Source: an uncultured Desulfovibrio sp. (GTDB taxonomy: Bacteria; Desulfobacterota; Desulfovibrionia; Desulfovibrionales; Desulfovibrionaceae). From it: a DNA stretch of 21,944 nucleotides. The stretch covers positions 1-21,944 of the forward strand of contig URHE01000030.1 in the NCBI GenBank assembly GCA_900547595.1. The letters are read 5' to 3'. This document shows, in pieces, positions 7,909 to 16,569 of the stretch. Both the position numbers and the translations under genes were made by a program. The notes below the pieces were generated by a model that was not told where the DNA came from, did no database searches, and worked only from the letters and a program-made list of their open reading frames with translations. How positions within the stretch are numbered: the first letter of the stretch is position 1; every line of letters starts with the position of its first letter.

Positions 7909-9764
7909 AGCCCGCGCAATTCAGCCTGGGAACCGTGTTCCACAAACACATCCCCAAGACCGAGGCGGCGGATGCGCTGCCCGCGCAACAGGCCGGCATC
8001 GCTCAGATATTCAAGAACGGCTGAGGAAAAACCGCCGGCAAGCGTCCCTTCTTCCACAAAAAGCAGGCGATCGAAACGGCGCGCAAGGTCAGCGAGCTGC
8101 GCTTCGGGCAGGGGTTTGAGCCAGACGGGATCGAAAACCAGCGGGGCAGTTCCCAGCTCGGCCTCAATGCGGTTCGCGGCCTTCAGGGCCGTATGCGCAC
8201 GGGGGCCGGCCGCGATGATGGCCAGGCCCTTCCCCTCGCGCAGCACTTCGCCGCGTCCCTCGGGAAGCACGCGCGGCGCGCCCGCGCAGTCCACGCCCAC
8301 ACCGGCGCCGCGCGGATAGCGCACGCCGCAGGGGCCTTCCAGCGCCAGCGCGGTCTTCAGACAATGGCGGAGCATGTCCTCATTGCGCGGGGCCAAAAGC
8401 CGCATGTTGGGGATATGTCGCAGGTAGGCGATGTCAAAGGCGCCGTGATGGGTCGCCCCATCCGCCCCCACCAGTCCGGCCCGGTCGATGCAAAAGGTCA
8501 CGGGCAGGTTCTGCAGGCAGACATCATGCACCACCTGATCATAGCCGCGCTGGAGAAAGGTGGAATAGATGGCCAGCACCGGCCTGAAGCCCTGACTGGC
8601 GAGTCCCGCGGCAAAGGTCACGGCATGCTGTTCGCAGATGCCGGTATCCACAAAGCGTTCCGGAAACCGGGCGCGGAATTTGTCCGTTCCCGTGCCTTCG
8701 GGCATGGCCGCCGTAATGGCGATGATGCGCTTGTCCCTTTCCGCCAGCTCCACCAGCGTCTCGCCAAAAACACTGGTAAAGCCCGGCGGCGGCGTCCGGC
8801 CCGCCGGGGCGACGGGTTCGCCCGTTTCGGGGCTGAACAGTCCCACGCCATGGAACCGGGTGGGATCGTTCTCGGCCGGGGCATAGCCCTTGCCCTTGCG
8901 CGTGCGCACATGCAGGAGAACCGGCCCATCCTCCACGGCTGCCGCCATTTGCAGATGACGGCGCAGGGCCGGGATGTCGTGCCCGTCCACCGGTCCGATA
9001 TAGGTGAAGCGCAACGCCTCGAAGAGCATGCCGGGCGTGAAGAAGGACTTGAAACTCCATTCGCCGCGCATGGCATAGAGCGCGAGCTTCTGGCCGATGC
9101 GCGGAATGCTCCGGAGAAAACGGAGCACCTCGCGCCGCGTCTGGCGCACCCAGCGCCGGGAAAGGGTACGGCTCAGAAACAGGGAAAGCGCGCCCACATT
9201 GGGCGAGATGGACATTTCGTTGTCATTGAGCACCACAATGAGCCTGCGGCCCATATGCCCCGCGAGATTGAGTCCTTCAAAGGCTTCGCCGCCTGTGAGC
9301 GAGCCGTCGCCGATGACGGCGATGACGTGGTGCTTGAGCCCGGCGAGGTCCCTCGCCTCCGCCATGCCCAGGGCGGCGGAGATGGACGTGGAGGAATGCC
9401 CCACCCCAAAATGATCATACGGGCTCTCCGCCCGGCGCGGAAAGCCGGAAAGGCCGCCAAAACGCCGCAGGCTGGAAAATTCAGCGGCCCGGCCCGTGAG
9501 CAGCTTGTGGGCATATGCCTGATGCCCGACGTCCCAGATCAGTTTGTCCCGATTCAGGTCAAATTCCGCCAGCAGGGCAAGGGTCAGCTCCACCACGCCC
9601 AGGGAAGGGGCAAGATGGCCGCCATTGGTGGCCACCGTCGTGATGATCCGTTCGCGCACCTCACCGGCAAGCCGGGCAAGTTCCGCGTCGGGCAGGCCGA
9701 GCAGCTGCGCGGGATCGGTGATGTCCGCAAGACGGAGGCTCCCGCGGGGAGCGGTCACTGCCAT
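7848..9764 (-). CDS. dxs: 1-deoxy-D-xylulose-5-phosphate synthase
   Basis: Dxs condenses pyruvate and glyceraldehyde 3-phosphate into DXP using thiamine diphosphate, the entry step of the MEP isoprenoid pathway. The 638-aa protein is full length. A conserved His is in GGHLAPSLG (about residue 50). The thiamine diphosphate motif runs from GDGSLTGG (152) to NDN (180-182). The transketolase pyrimidine domain carries the signature IDRAGLVGADGATHHG, and a C-terminal transketolase domain follows. The ATG lies 1 bp after the ispA stop (TGACATG) with no good Shine-Dalgarno, so translation probably depends on termination of ispA. It is the last gene of the ispG operon. Its 3' end lies inside tilS. Confidence 0.97.
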   Translation of the reverse strand: MAVTAPRGSLRLADITDPAQLLGLPDAELARLAGEVRERIITTVATNGGHLAPSLGVVELTLALLAEFDLNRDKLIWDVGHQAYAHKLLTGRAAEFSSLRRFGGLSGFPRRAESPYDHFGVGHSSTSISAALGMAEARDLAGLKHHVIAVIGDGSLTGGEAFEGLNLAGHMGRRLIVVLNDNEMSISPNVGALSLFLSRTLSRRWVRQTRREVLRFLRSIPRIGQKLALYAMRGEWSFKSFFTPGMLFEALRFTYIGPVDGHDIPALRRHLQMAAAVEDGPVLLHVRTRKGKGYAPAENDPTRFHGVGLFSPETGEPVAPAGRTPPPGFTSVFGETLVELAERDKRIIAITAAMPEGTGTDKFRARFPERFVDTGICEQHAVTFAAGLASQGFRPVLAIYSTFLQRGYDQVVHDVCLQNLPVTFCIDRAGLVGADGATHHGAFDIAYLRHIPNMRLLAPRNEDMLRHCLKTALALEGPCGVRYPRGAGVGVDCAGAPRVLPEGRGEVLREGKGLAIIAAGPRAHTALKAANRIEAELGTAPLVFDPVWLKPLPEAQLADLARRFDRLLFVEEGTLAGGFSSAVLEYLSDAGLLRGQRIRRLGLGDVFVEHGSQAELRGLQGLDVRGVTEAALALLREG

Positions 9765-9765
9765 G

Positions 9766-10701
9766 TCAGCACGCCCGGCTCACGGTATAGTCCGCCAGAG
9801 CGCGCAAAAACGCCGCTTCCGGCCCCACAAGGGCCCCAAGCGCGGCCCTCGCCCTGTCGGCCTGCGCCCGGGCGAGTTCCCGGCTTGCCGCAAGGCCCAC
9901 CATGGAAGGATAGGTATTCTTGCCCTGGGCGGCGTCGCTGCCCGCGGGCTTGCCGAGAACGGCCGTATCCGCCGTGATGTCCAGAATGTCGTCGGCGATC
10001 TGGAAGGCCATGCCGAGCGCCGAGCCGTACTCCCCGATGGCGTCCACCACGGCGCTGTTGGCTTCGGCAAGAAGCGCCCCGCACACGCAGGAAGCGCGGA
10101 GCAGCGCCCCGGTCTTCATGGCGTGCATGGTCTGGAGCTCCCCAAGGTTCACGGAAGGACGACCGGTATGGATCATGTCCCATTCCTGACCGCCGACCAT
10201 GCCCGAAGAGCCCGCCGCGCCCGCCAGTTCCGCAATGGCGGCCAGGAGCGGCCCGGCGGCAATGCGCGCCCGGCACATGCAGGCAAAGGCATCGGTCAGC
10301 AGGCCATCTCCGGCGAGGATGGCCGTGGCCTCGTCAAAAGCCTTGTGGTTTGACGGCTTGCCCCGGCGCAGGTCGTCATCGTCCATGGCGGGCAGGTCGT
10401 CATGGATGAGCGAATAGGTATGGATCATCTCAATGGCGCCCGCAAAGGGCATCACCCGCTCTTCCTCAAGCCCGCAGAGCGCCACGCAGGTAAGGCAAAG
10501 CACGGGCCGGAGCCGCTTGCCGCCCGCCTGAAGGCTGTAGAGCATGGACTCACGGAGCCGGGGGGGCATCTCGCGCCCGTCCAGGCAGGTGGCGAGCCAG
10601 AGTTCCACGGCGGCGGCGCGCCGTTTGAGCAGTTCCTTCATGGCCGCCGGCTCCATGATCTCCGGCGGTTGCGGCATGTGTTCGGGACCCTTGGGATTCA
10701 T
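9766..10701 (-). CDS. ispA: Farnesyl diphosphate synthase (polyprenyl synthetase)
   Basis: IspA builds geranyl and farnesyl diphosphate from dimethylallyl and isopentenyl diphosphates. The 311-aa protein has the first aspartate-rich motif DDLPAMDDDDLRRG at about residues 101-114 and the second, DDILD, at 237-241, both binding Mg-diphosphate. The segment before the first motif, MIHTYSLIHDD, has an aromatic residue five positions upstream, typical of short-chain (C15) products. The ATG at 10701 overlaps the xseB stop as ATGA and is preceded by GAGGAGG/AGAGG; the frame is open for 13 more residues upstream but these lie inside xseB and lack support. It uses the products of the MEP genes dxs and ispG in the same operon. 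Confidence 0.96.
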   Translation of the reverse strand: MNPKGPEHMPQPPEIMEPAAMKELLKRRAAAVELWLATCLDGREMPPRLRESMLYSLQAGGKRLRPVLCLTCVALCGLEEERVMPFAGAIEMIHTYSLIHDDLPAMDDDDLRRGKPSNHKAFDEATAILAGDGLLTDAFACMCRARIAAGPLLAAIAELAGAAGSSGMVGGQEWDMIHTGRPSVNLGELQTMHAMKTGALLRASCVCGALLAEANSAVVDAIGEYGSALGMAFQIADDILDITADTAVLGKPAGSDAAQGKNTYPSMVGLAASRELARAQADRARAALGALVGPEAAFLRALADYTVSRAC

Positions 10702-10958
10702 GCCTCTTCCTCCTCGGCGCGCGCCCCGGCTCCGGCGCATGACATATCCGTGAAAGGCGTTGCCTCACCCTCCTGCCAGACGGAGATCTCGTGGCGCGCC
10801 TTTTCAAGCTGTTCGCGGCAGAAGCGCGCGCAGGCCGCCCCTTCCTTGTAGAGGGCAATCCCCTTTTCCAGGGGCTGCCGACCGTCCTCAAGCGCGGTGA
10901 CGATCTCCTGAAGGCGCGCCATGGCGTCTTCAAACCGGGCGGGTCTCCTGCTCTTCAT
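10698..10958 (-). CDS. xseB: Exodeoxyribonuclease VII small subunit
   Basis: This is the 86-aa small subunit of exonuclease VII, which together with XseA degrades single-stranded DNA in both directions. It has the family pattern FEDAMARLQEIVTALEDG, PLEKGIALYKEG and CREQLEKARHEIS within the first 65 residues. The C-terminal 20 residues are acidic (EEEEA) and not part of the conserved helical core. The start overlaps the peptidase stop as ATGA with GAGGAGG upstream; its own stop overlaps the ispA start in the same way. It is separated from xseA by the M23 peptidase gene. Confidence 0.95.
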   Translation of the reverse strand: MKSRRPARFEDAMARLQEIVTALEDGRQPLEKGIALYKEGAACARFCREQLEKARHEISVWQEGEATPFTDMSCAGAGARAEEEEA

Positions 10959-11923
10959 TTGTTCACGCCTCCTCGCGGCTCATCCTGCGCAACAGGAGCA
11001 AGCAGCGGCTGCGGGTCGACAGATTCTCCCTGCACCGTGAGTCCGAGGTGCAGATGCGGACCGGTAACGCGCCCCGTGGCTCCCACAAGGCCGACCACCT
11101 GGCCGCGCTGCACCCGTTCCCCCGGCGTGACCAGAGGCTTGGACATGTGCAGATAGGAGCTGAACACGCCATCCCCGTGATTGATATAGACCGCATTTCC
11201 GGAAAAATACAGGTTGTCCACCAGGGCCACCACGCCATCGGCGCAGGCGCGGATGGGCGTGCCCTGCGCGCCGCGCAGATCAAGACCCCGGTGCATGCCG
11301 CGCGGCTGGCCGTTAAAAACGCGCTTCATGCCGAACAGGCTGGAAACCGTCCCGGGCACCGGGCGCTCCAGCGGCAGGCTCCAGAGCCGCTCCGGCAGAT
11401 GCCCGGCCAGCGCGGCGCGGACCTTTTCACGGTCGCGCCTGATGCGCTCGGCCTCTTCCGGCGGGGGAGCGACATACTTTCTGTCAACGGTGAGCCGCTG
11501 CACGGGGCGCTTGCGATCATGCAGGCGCACCTGGCGCGTGGCTTCCGGCGCGGGACATCCCGCGCCCATGCAGACGCCCAGCGTCAACCGCCCGGCCTTT
11601 TCCTCCAGCGGCGCCGGCAAAAGGATCTCCGCGCCCCAAACCGGCGCAGTGTTCCGGGCGTCCTCCGGGGTGTTCCGCAGTTCCCGCGCGGCCACCACAT
11701 GACGTTTGCCGCGCCAGAAAAAACTCACCCGTTCCGCAGGCTGCGCAGAAGCCACGCGGGCCACAAACGCGTCGCCGCGCGCCACGGTCTCCGGCGCGGC
11801 GAGACGCGCGCGCTCCGGAGCGGCCAGAACGGACGCGCCCCATGCCAGGACTGCGGCCATCACGGCCATGCCCCACAGCGAACACGCCCACAGCGGGAGC
11901 CGCCGTTTCTCCACTGAGCTCAT
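10955..11923 (-). CDS. Exported M23 family metallopeptidase
   Basis: This is a predicted periplasmic zinc peptidase of the LytM/M23 type, acting on peptidoglycan cross-links or serving as an activator of amidases. Of 322 residues, about 1-35 form a basic start plus a hydrophobic signal segment, with possible cleavage near SVLAA. Residues 36-200 form a beta-rich N-terminal region plus linker that I do not recognise. The C-terminal M23 domain carries all expected zinc and catalytic residues: His211 and Asp215 in HRGLDL, His259 in SYLHM, and His290/His292 in GPHLHLG. The domain looks catalytically intact, unlike EnvC-type regulators. Start and stop both form ATGA overlaps with xseA and xseB, and GAGGAAA precedes the ATG. 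Its place between the two exonuclease VII genes points to co-translation, not a shared function. Confidence 0.92.
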   Translation of the reverse strand: MSSVEKRRLPLWACSLWGMAVMAAVLAWGASVLAAPERARLAAPETVARGDAFVARVASAQPAERVSFFWRGKRHVVAARELRNTPEDARNTAPVWGAEILLPAPLEEKAGRLTLGVCMGAGCPAPEATRQVRLHDRKRPVQRLTVDRKYVAPPPEEAERIRRDREKVRAALAGHLPERLWSLPLERPVPGTVSSLFGMKRVFNGQPRGMHRGLDLRGAQGTPIRACADGVVALVDNLYFSGNAVYINHGDGVFSSYLHMSKPLVTPGERVQRGQVVGLVGATGRVTGPHLHLGLTVQGESVDPQPLLAPVAQDEPRGGVNK

Positions 11924-13494
11924 TCGTGATTTCCTCTTCCGGCGCGGGACGTCCGCGCCGCTTCCACGCGCGCGTCAAGGACGCCATCGCCCAGACGCGC
12001 GCGCATCCTGTCGCCCGGCGCAAAATCCGCAACAGAACGCGCCAGCGCCCCGTCCTCGCGGGACAGCAGGGCATAGCCGCGCTCCAGCGGTTCCAGGGGA
12101 TCGCGGGCCGCCAGGGTGAGTTCCAGCCGTTCAAGCGTGGCGGCGCGGGCGTCGAGCCCATGGGCAACAGCGCGTCCAAGCCGCTCCTCCAGCCCGCGAA
12201 GCGCTGCCGCGGCGTCGGTGATGTGCTGGCAGACGAGCCGGGGCAAGGCACGCGTCAGCATATCCAGCCGAAGCGCCCCGCCTTGCAGTGCTTCTTGCGT
12301 GAATGAGGAACGCCGCCGCCGTTCCAGGGCTTCCAGCAGGCGCGCCTTTTCCTCCCACCAGCGCCGCGTGCCAGCCGCCAGCGCGGCATCCAGCAGCGCA
12401 AGACGCTCGCCGAGGCGTTCCAGCCGCCGGACGGGGGAGGCCCAGGCAAGCCCGCGCGCAAGCGTGTCCAGCGTATGCGCCTCCCGCTCAAGGCGGAGCG
12501 CCATGGCCCGGCCAAGCGCCATTTCCAGGTCGTCCAGGCTCTGGCGCAGTTCCGCCCGCAACGGCCAGAGCAACTGCGCCGCATGGGACGGGGTGGCCGC
12601 GCGCTGATCCGCCGTAAGGTCCGTCAGGCTCACGTCCACCTCATGCCCGATGCCCGCCAGCACCGGGAGCCGGGAGCGAAAAACCGCCTCGGCCACGGGA
12701 AGCTCGTTGAACGCCCAGAGGTCTTCCAGCGAGCCCCCGCCCCGGATGAGGACAATGACTTCCGCCCAGCCCTGCGCGTTGGCCTCCTCCATGGCGGCCA
12801 CGATTTCCGGCACGGCCCGTTCCCCCTGGACGGAAACGGGAAACAGCCGTATCTCGGCGGCGCAGCCGCGCGCCTGCGCCAGCTCAAGAAAATCATGGAT
12901 GGCCGCGCCGCCCGGCGAGGTGAGCAGGGCCACGCGGCGGGGGTTCCAGGGCAGTTTGCGCTTGCGCTCCTGCGCAAAATACCCCGCCTGCGCCAGTTGC
13001 CGCTTGCGCTCCTCAAGGGCCTGAGCCAGCAGCCCGGCGCCCGCGGGCTGGACAAATTCCACCACGAGCTGATACTGCCCGCGCGGGGCATAGACGCTGA
13101 CGCGGCCCGCGCAGAGGAGTTCCCGGCCATTGACCAGCGCCGCCAGCGGCGACGGCCGGGGCCCGTCAAAGACCTCGCCCGTGAGCGGGTCAAAATTGCG
13201 CGTTTCCCGCTGGCGGCTGCGGAACCAGACACACTGGAGCTGCGCCTCCGCGTCCTTGAGGCTGAAATAGACATGGCCCGAGGCCGGACGCGAGAGATTG
13301 CTCACCTCGCCGCGCACCCAGACAAAGGGATAGCGCGTTTCCAGCGTGCGGCGCAGGCGTTCGGTCAAAGCCCTGACAGAGAGGATGCCCTCGGGCGCCA
13401 TGCCCACGGAAGCATCTCCGCCGGGAGCCTGCGTATCTCCCGCCTCAGGCGTGCCGTCCTCCCAGACAGTCCCCCGCATCCCGCGCGCCGCCAT
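11920..13494 (-). CDS. xseA: Exodeoxyribonuclease VII large subunit
   Basis: This is the catalytic subunit of exonuclease VII. It has an N-terminal OB-fold single-strand-binding region (about residues 37-140, including WVRGEVSNLSRPASGHVYF), then the nuclease core with ALLTSPGGAAIHDF, LIRGGGSLEDLWAFNE and GIGHEVDVSLTDLTADQRAATPSHAA, and a long helical C-terminal region. The 524-aa length is somewhat above the usual 400-460 aa. The first 31 residues have low complexity and the ATG at 13494 has no clear ribosome site. The in-frame Met32 (MAPEGILSVRALTERL) matches the usual start of homologues better, so the true start may be at 13401. It lies 18 bp after proS. The stop overlaps the M23 peptidase start as ATGA. 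Confidence 0.94.
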   Translation of the reverse strand: MAARGMRGTVWEDGTPEAGDTQAPGGDASVGMAPEGILSVRALTERLRRTLETRYPFVWVRGEVSNLSRPASGHVYFSLKDAEAQLQCVWFRSRQRETRNFDPLTGEVFDGPRPSPLAALVNGRELLCAGRVSVYAPRGQYQLVVEFVQPAGAGLLAQALEERKRQLAQAGYFAQERKRKLPWNPRRVALLTSPGGAAIHDFLELAQARGCAAEIRLFPVSVQGERAVPEIVAAMEEANAQGWAEVIVLIRGGGSLEDLWAFNELPVAEAVFRSRLPVLAGIGHEVDVSLTDLTADQRAATPSHAAQLLWPLRAELRQSLDDLEMALGRAMALRLEREAHTLDTLARGLAWASPVRRLERLGERLALLDAALAAGTRRWWEEKARLLEALERRRRSSFTQEALQGGALRLDMLTRALPRLVCQHITDAAAALRGLEERLGRAVAHGLDARAATLERLELTLAARDPLEPLERGYALLSREDGALARSVADFAPGDRMRARLGDGVLDARVEAARTSRAGRGNHE

Positions 13495-13512
13495 GCCGCC
13501 GCACCGTCCGCG

Positions 13513-15240
13513 TCACGCGCGGGCGGCCCACCCCTGCCGCACCGTATCCGCCCAGGCGGCAAAGGCATCGGCAAAACCGTCAAGAGGCAGCTCGGCCTTT
13601 TGGCCGCTCCTGCGGTCCTTGCATTCCACCACGCCGCGCGCCAGTCCCTTGCCGCCAAGCACCAGCTGGAGCGGGATGCCGAGCAGGTCGGCATCCTTGA
13701 ACTTGACGCCGGGGCGTTCCTCGCGGTCGTCCAGAAGCGTGTCCACCCCCAGCTTTTCGAGGATGGCGTACACGTCCCCGGCCCTGGCCGAAACATCGGC
13801 GTCACGCGGGTCGAGATTGAGCAGGATGCAGTCGAACGGCGCCACCGGCGGCGGAAAGACGATGCCCGCCTCATCGTGGTTCTGCTCGATGGCCGCCGCG
13901 GCCACGCGCGAAACGCCGATGCCGTAGCAGCCCATGATCATGAGCTTTTCCTTGCCGTTCTCATCCAGGAACGCCGCGTGCATGCTGGAGCTGTACTTGA
14001 GGCCGAGCATGAAGATGTGCCCCACCTCGATGCCCCGCGTGAGCGAAAGGCGTCCGCCGCAGCGCGGGCAGGCATCGCCCTCGATGACCTCGCGCAGGTC
14101 GGCCCAGGCGGTGATGTTCGCGTCACGGTTCAGGTCCACATGGCGCAGGTGGGTATCGCCCCTGTTGGCCCCGGTGACGTAGCCGGTGGCGCCCTGAAGC
14201 TCCAGGTCGGCATAGACGGGCAGCCGCAGGCCCACCGGCCCGGCAAAGCCCAGGGGCGCCTGGGTCAGCGCCTCCACCGCGGCCGAGGCGGCAAGCTCCA
14301 CGTCCTGCGCCTTGAGCAGGTTCTTGAGCTTGACCGGGTTGACCTCCCTGTCGCCGCGCACGAGCACGGCCACGGTTTCGCCGTCAACGCTGAAAAGCAT
14401 GGTCTTGACCAGTTGCCGGGCCGAAATGCCGAGCATGGCCGTCACCTCTTCCACCGTGTGCGCGCCGGGGGTGGGCACGGCCTCCATCTCCGGGCAGGCA
14501 TCGGTGCAGGTCTCGCCCTTCCAGACGGCCTCCGCGCGCTCCACATTGGCCGCGTACTCGCAGGAATCGCACACGGCGATGGTATCCTCGCCGGTATCGG
14601 CGAGCACCATGAACTCATGCGAAAAGTTGCCGCCGATGGAGCCGGTGTCCGCCTCCACGGCGCGGAAGCGCAGGCCCAGGCGCGTAAAGATGCGCACATA
14701 GGCGTCATACATGAGCTGATAGCTCTTCTGGGCGCCTTCCATATCCGCATCGAAGGAATAGGCGTCCTTCATAAGAAACTCGCGCCCGCGCATGAGGCCG
14801 AAACGGGGGCGTATCTCGTCGCGGAACTTGGTCTGTATCTGATACAGGCGCACCGGAAGCTGCCGGTAGGAACGCACCTCGCCGCGCACCAGGTCCGTAA
14901 TGACCTCTTCATGCGTGGGGCCGAGGCAGTATTCGCGCTCGTTGCGGTCACGGAAGCGGAGCAGCTCCTTGCCGTAATGTTCCCAGCGGCCCGTCTCTTT
15001 CCAGAGGTCCGCAGGCTGGACCATGGGCAGGAGCAGTTCCTGAAAACCCGCGGCGTTCATCTCCTCGCGGATGACGTTGGCTATCTTGCCGATGACCTTG
15101 AGCCCCAGCGGCAGATAGATATAGAGCCCGGAGGTCAGGCGGCGCACCATGCCGGCGCGCAGCAGAAGCTTGTGGCTGACGACCTCGGCGTCCGCCGGGC
15201 TTTCCTTGAGCGTGGGGATATAACAGGAACTGAAGCGCAT
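13513..15240 (-). CDS. proS: Prolyl-tRNA synthetase (bacterial type with INS editing domain)
   Basis: ProS charges tRNA(Pro) with proline in the cytoplasm. The 575-aa protein is of the bacterial type. Class II motif 1 is near residues 60-80, and motif 2 lies in REYCLGPTHEEVITDLVRGE through QTKFRDEIRPRFGLMRGREF. The INS editing domain spans roughly 225-400 and contains LVKTMLF and ANRGDTHLRHVDLNRD. Motif 3 is in MGCYGIGVSR, followed by the anticodon-binding domain. The conserved INS lysine (in LVKT) is present, so Ala-tRNA(Pro) hydrolysis is likely. AAAGGA precedes the ATG. It is 54 bp downstream of ispG and 18 bp before xseA. A stand-alone homologue of the INS domain and a tRNA-Pro gene lie at the right end of this window. 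Confidence 0.97.
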   Translation of the reverse strand: MRFSSCYIPTLKESPADAEVVSHKLLLRAGMVRRLTSGLYIYLPLGLKVIGKIANVIREEMNAAGFQELLLPMVQPADLWKETGRWEHYGKELLRFRDRNEREYCLGPTHEEVITDLVRGEVRSYRQLPVRLYQIQTKFRDEIRPRFGLMRGREFLMKDAYSFDADMEGAQKSYQLMYDAYVRIFTRLGLRFRAVEADTGSIGGNFSHEFMVLADTGEDTIAVCDSCEYAANVERAEAVWKGETCTDACPEMEAVPTPGAHTVEEVTAMLGISARQLVKTMLFSVDGETVAVLVRGDREVNPVKLKNLLKAQDVELAASAAVEALTQAPLGFAGPVGLRLPVYADLELQGATGYVTGANRGDTHLRHVDLNRDANITAWADLREVIEGDACPRCGGRLSLTRGIEVGHIFMLGLKYSSSMHAAFLDENGKEKLMIMGCYGIGVSRVAAAAIEQNHDEAGIVFPPPVAPFDCILLNLDPRDADVSARAGDVYAILEKLGVDTLLDDREERPGVKFKDADLLGIPLQLVLGGKGLARGVVECKDRRSGQKAELPLDGFADAFAAWADTVRQGWAARA

Positions 15241-15294
15241 GTCGGTCCTTTCCGGAGCTGGATGTTGGGGATAAAATGACGGGAAGTTGCCGGC

Positions 15295-16389
15295 TCATGC
15301 CGTTTCCGCGCCGCCGGGGGCGCGGCTTCCCTCGCCAGCGAGGAGCTGCTGCAGCTCTTCCATGAACGCCGCCAGAAGGGCATCCTGCCCGCGCGCCACG
15401 CGCACGACCTCGCCCTTGCGGAAAATGATGCCCTTGTCACGGCCTCCGGCAAGGCCGATGTCCGCTTCCCGCGCCTCGCCGGGGCCGTTGACCACGCAGC
15501 CCATCACCGCCACCCTGATGGGGGCGGCAGTCCCGGCAAGGCGCTCCTCCACGGCGTGGAGCAGGGCAAAAAGGTCGATTTCCGTCCGGCCGCAGGTGGG
15601 GCAGGAAATAAGTTCCGGCCCGCGCGCGCGCAGGCCCAACGCGCGCAGTATCTCCCACGCCACGGCGACCTCTTCCACGGGATCGGCGGTGAGCGAGACG
15701 CGAATGGTGTCGCCGATGCCTTCATGCAAAAGGATGCCCAGCCCCACGGCGGACTTGACCGTGCCGCGCATGGGGCCGCCCGCCTCGGTGACGCCGATGT
15801 GCAGCGGGCAATCGCAGACCTCGCGCATGCGCCGGTAGGCCGCGATGGTGTCCAGCACGGAGGAGGACTTGAGCGAAATCTTGACGTTGGAAAAACCGCG
15901 CCGTTCCAGCAGACGCAAATGCCCCAGCGCGCTTTCCACCAGGGCCTCGGGGCGGGGGCCGCCAAAGCGCGCGAGCAGCGGCTTTTCCAGCGAGCCGCCG
16001 TTGACGCCGATGCGCACCGCGGCCCCGTGGGCCCTGGCCGCGTCCACCACGCGGTCCACATGGGCCGCGGGCCCGATATTGCCGGGGTTGATCCGCAACC
16101 CTTCAAGGCCGGCCTCAAGCGCGGCGACGGCAAGGCGATAGTCAAAATGGATATCCGCGATGAGCGGCACGGGCGAACCCTCGCGGATGGCGGGGAGCGC
16201 CCGCACGGCGGCCTCATCGGGCACGGCCACGCGCACCGCCTCGCACCCGGCGGCCGCAAGGCGCCGTATCTGGGCTACGGTGGCCGCCGCATCGCGGGTG
16301 TCGGTATTGGTCATGCTCTGCACCATGACAGGCGCGCCGCCGCCAATACGCAACGTGCCAAGCCGCACTTCGCGGCTGTTCCCGCCCAT
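15295..16389 (-). CDS. ispG: 4-hydroxy-3-methylbut-2-en-1-yl diphosphate synthase (GcpE)
   Basis: IspG reductively opens methylerythritol cyclodiphosphate to HMBPP, the second-last MEP step, using a [4Fe-4S] cluster. The 364-aa protein starts with the TIM-barrel pattern VRLGTLRIGGGAPVMVQSMT and has GLRINPGNIG at about 98-106. The cluster ligands are Cys263 and Cys266 (CPTCGRTEIDL) and Cys298 plus Glu305 (GCVVNGPGEA), the usual C-C-C-E set. It is the first gene of the minus-strand operon. The ATG has only a G-rich stretch upstream. A promoter candidate lies at 16532-16560, giving a leader of about 135 nt. Confidence 0.97.
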   Translation of the reverse strand: MGGNSREVRLGTLRIGGGAPVMVQSMTNTDTRDAAATVAQIRRLAAAGCEAVRVAVPDEAAVRALPAIREGSPVPLIADIHFDYRLAVAALEAGLEGLRINPGNIGPAAHVDRVVDAARAHGAAVRIGVNGGSLEKPLLARFGGPRPEALVESALGHLRLLERRGFSNVKISLKSSSVLDTIAAYRRMREVCDCPLHIGVTEAGGPMRGTVKSAVGLGILLHEGIGDTIRVSLTADPVEEVAVAWEILRALGLRARGPELISCPTCGRTEIDLFALLHAVEERLAGTAAPIRVAVMGCVVNGPGEAREADIGLAGGRDKGIIFRKGEVVRVARGQDALLAAFMEELQQLLAGEGSRAPGGAETA

Positions 16390-16531
16390 AAGAGGCCCCC
16401 GCTTTCATGATAAGGATCGCGCCGACGCGCCGGAAAATCCTGCCGCCGCCCGGGCCTTGCCCCTCTTTCGCGCAACAGCCCGGTCGCGGGCGGTACATCG
16501 CCTTTCCGGCGGCAGCCATTGACAACGCTGG

Positions 16532-16560
16532 AATCTACGCTATTTCCGGGGGCAAGCCAA
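16532..16560 (-). promoter_or_regulatory. Candidate sigma70 promoter for the ispG-dxs operon
   Basis: On the minus strand this reads TTGGCT, a 17-bp spacer, then TAGATT. Start of transcription would be near 16525, about 135 nt before the ispG ATG. It is the best -35/-10 pair I found in this intergenic region for the seven-gene operon. Confidence 0.5.
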
Positions 16561-16569
16561 GCCCATTTT

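Noticed and set aside
8193..9977. 594-codon plus-strand open frame opposite dxs
   Set aside because: Antisense shadow of a full-length conserved gene; composition is Arg/His/Gly-rich without motifs.
12475..15279. 934-codon plus-strand open frame opposite xseA and proS
   Set aside because: Long only because of the high GC content. It mirrors two well-conserved genes on the other strand, crosses their junction and shows no domain or signal.
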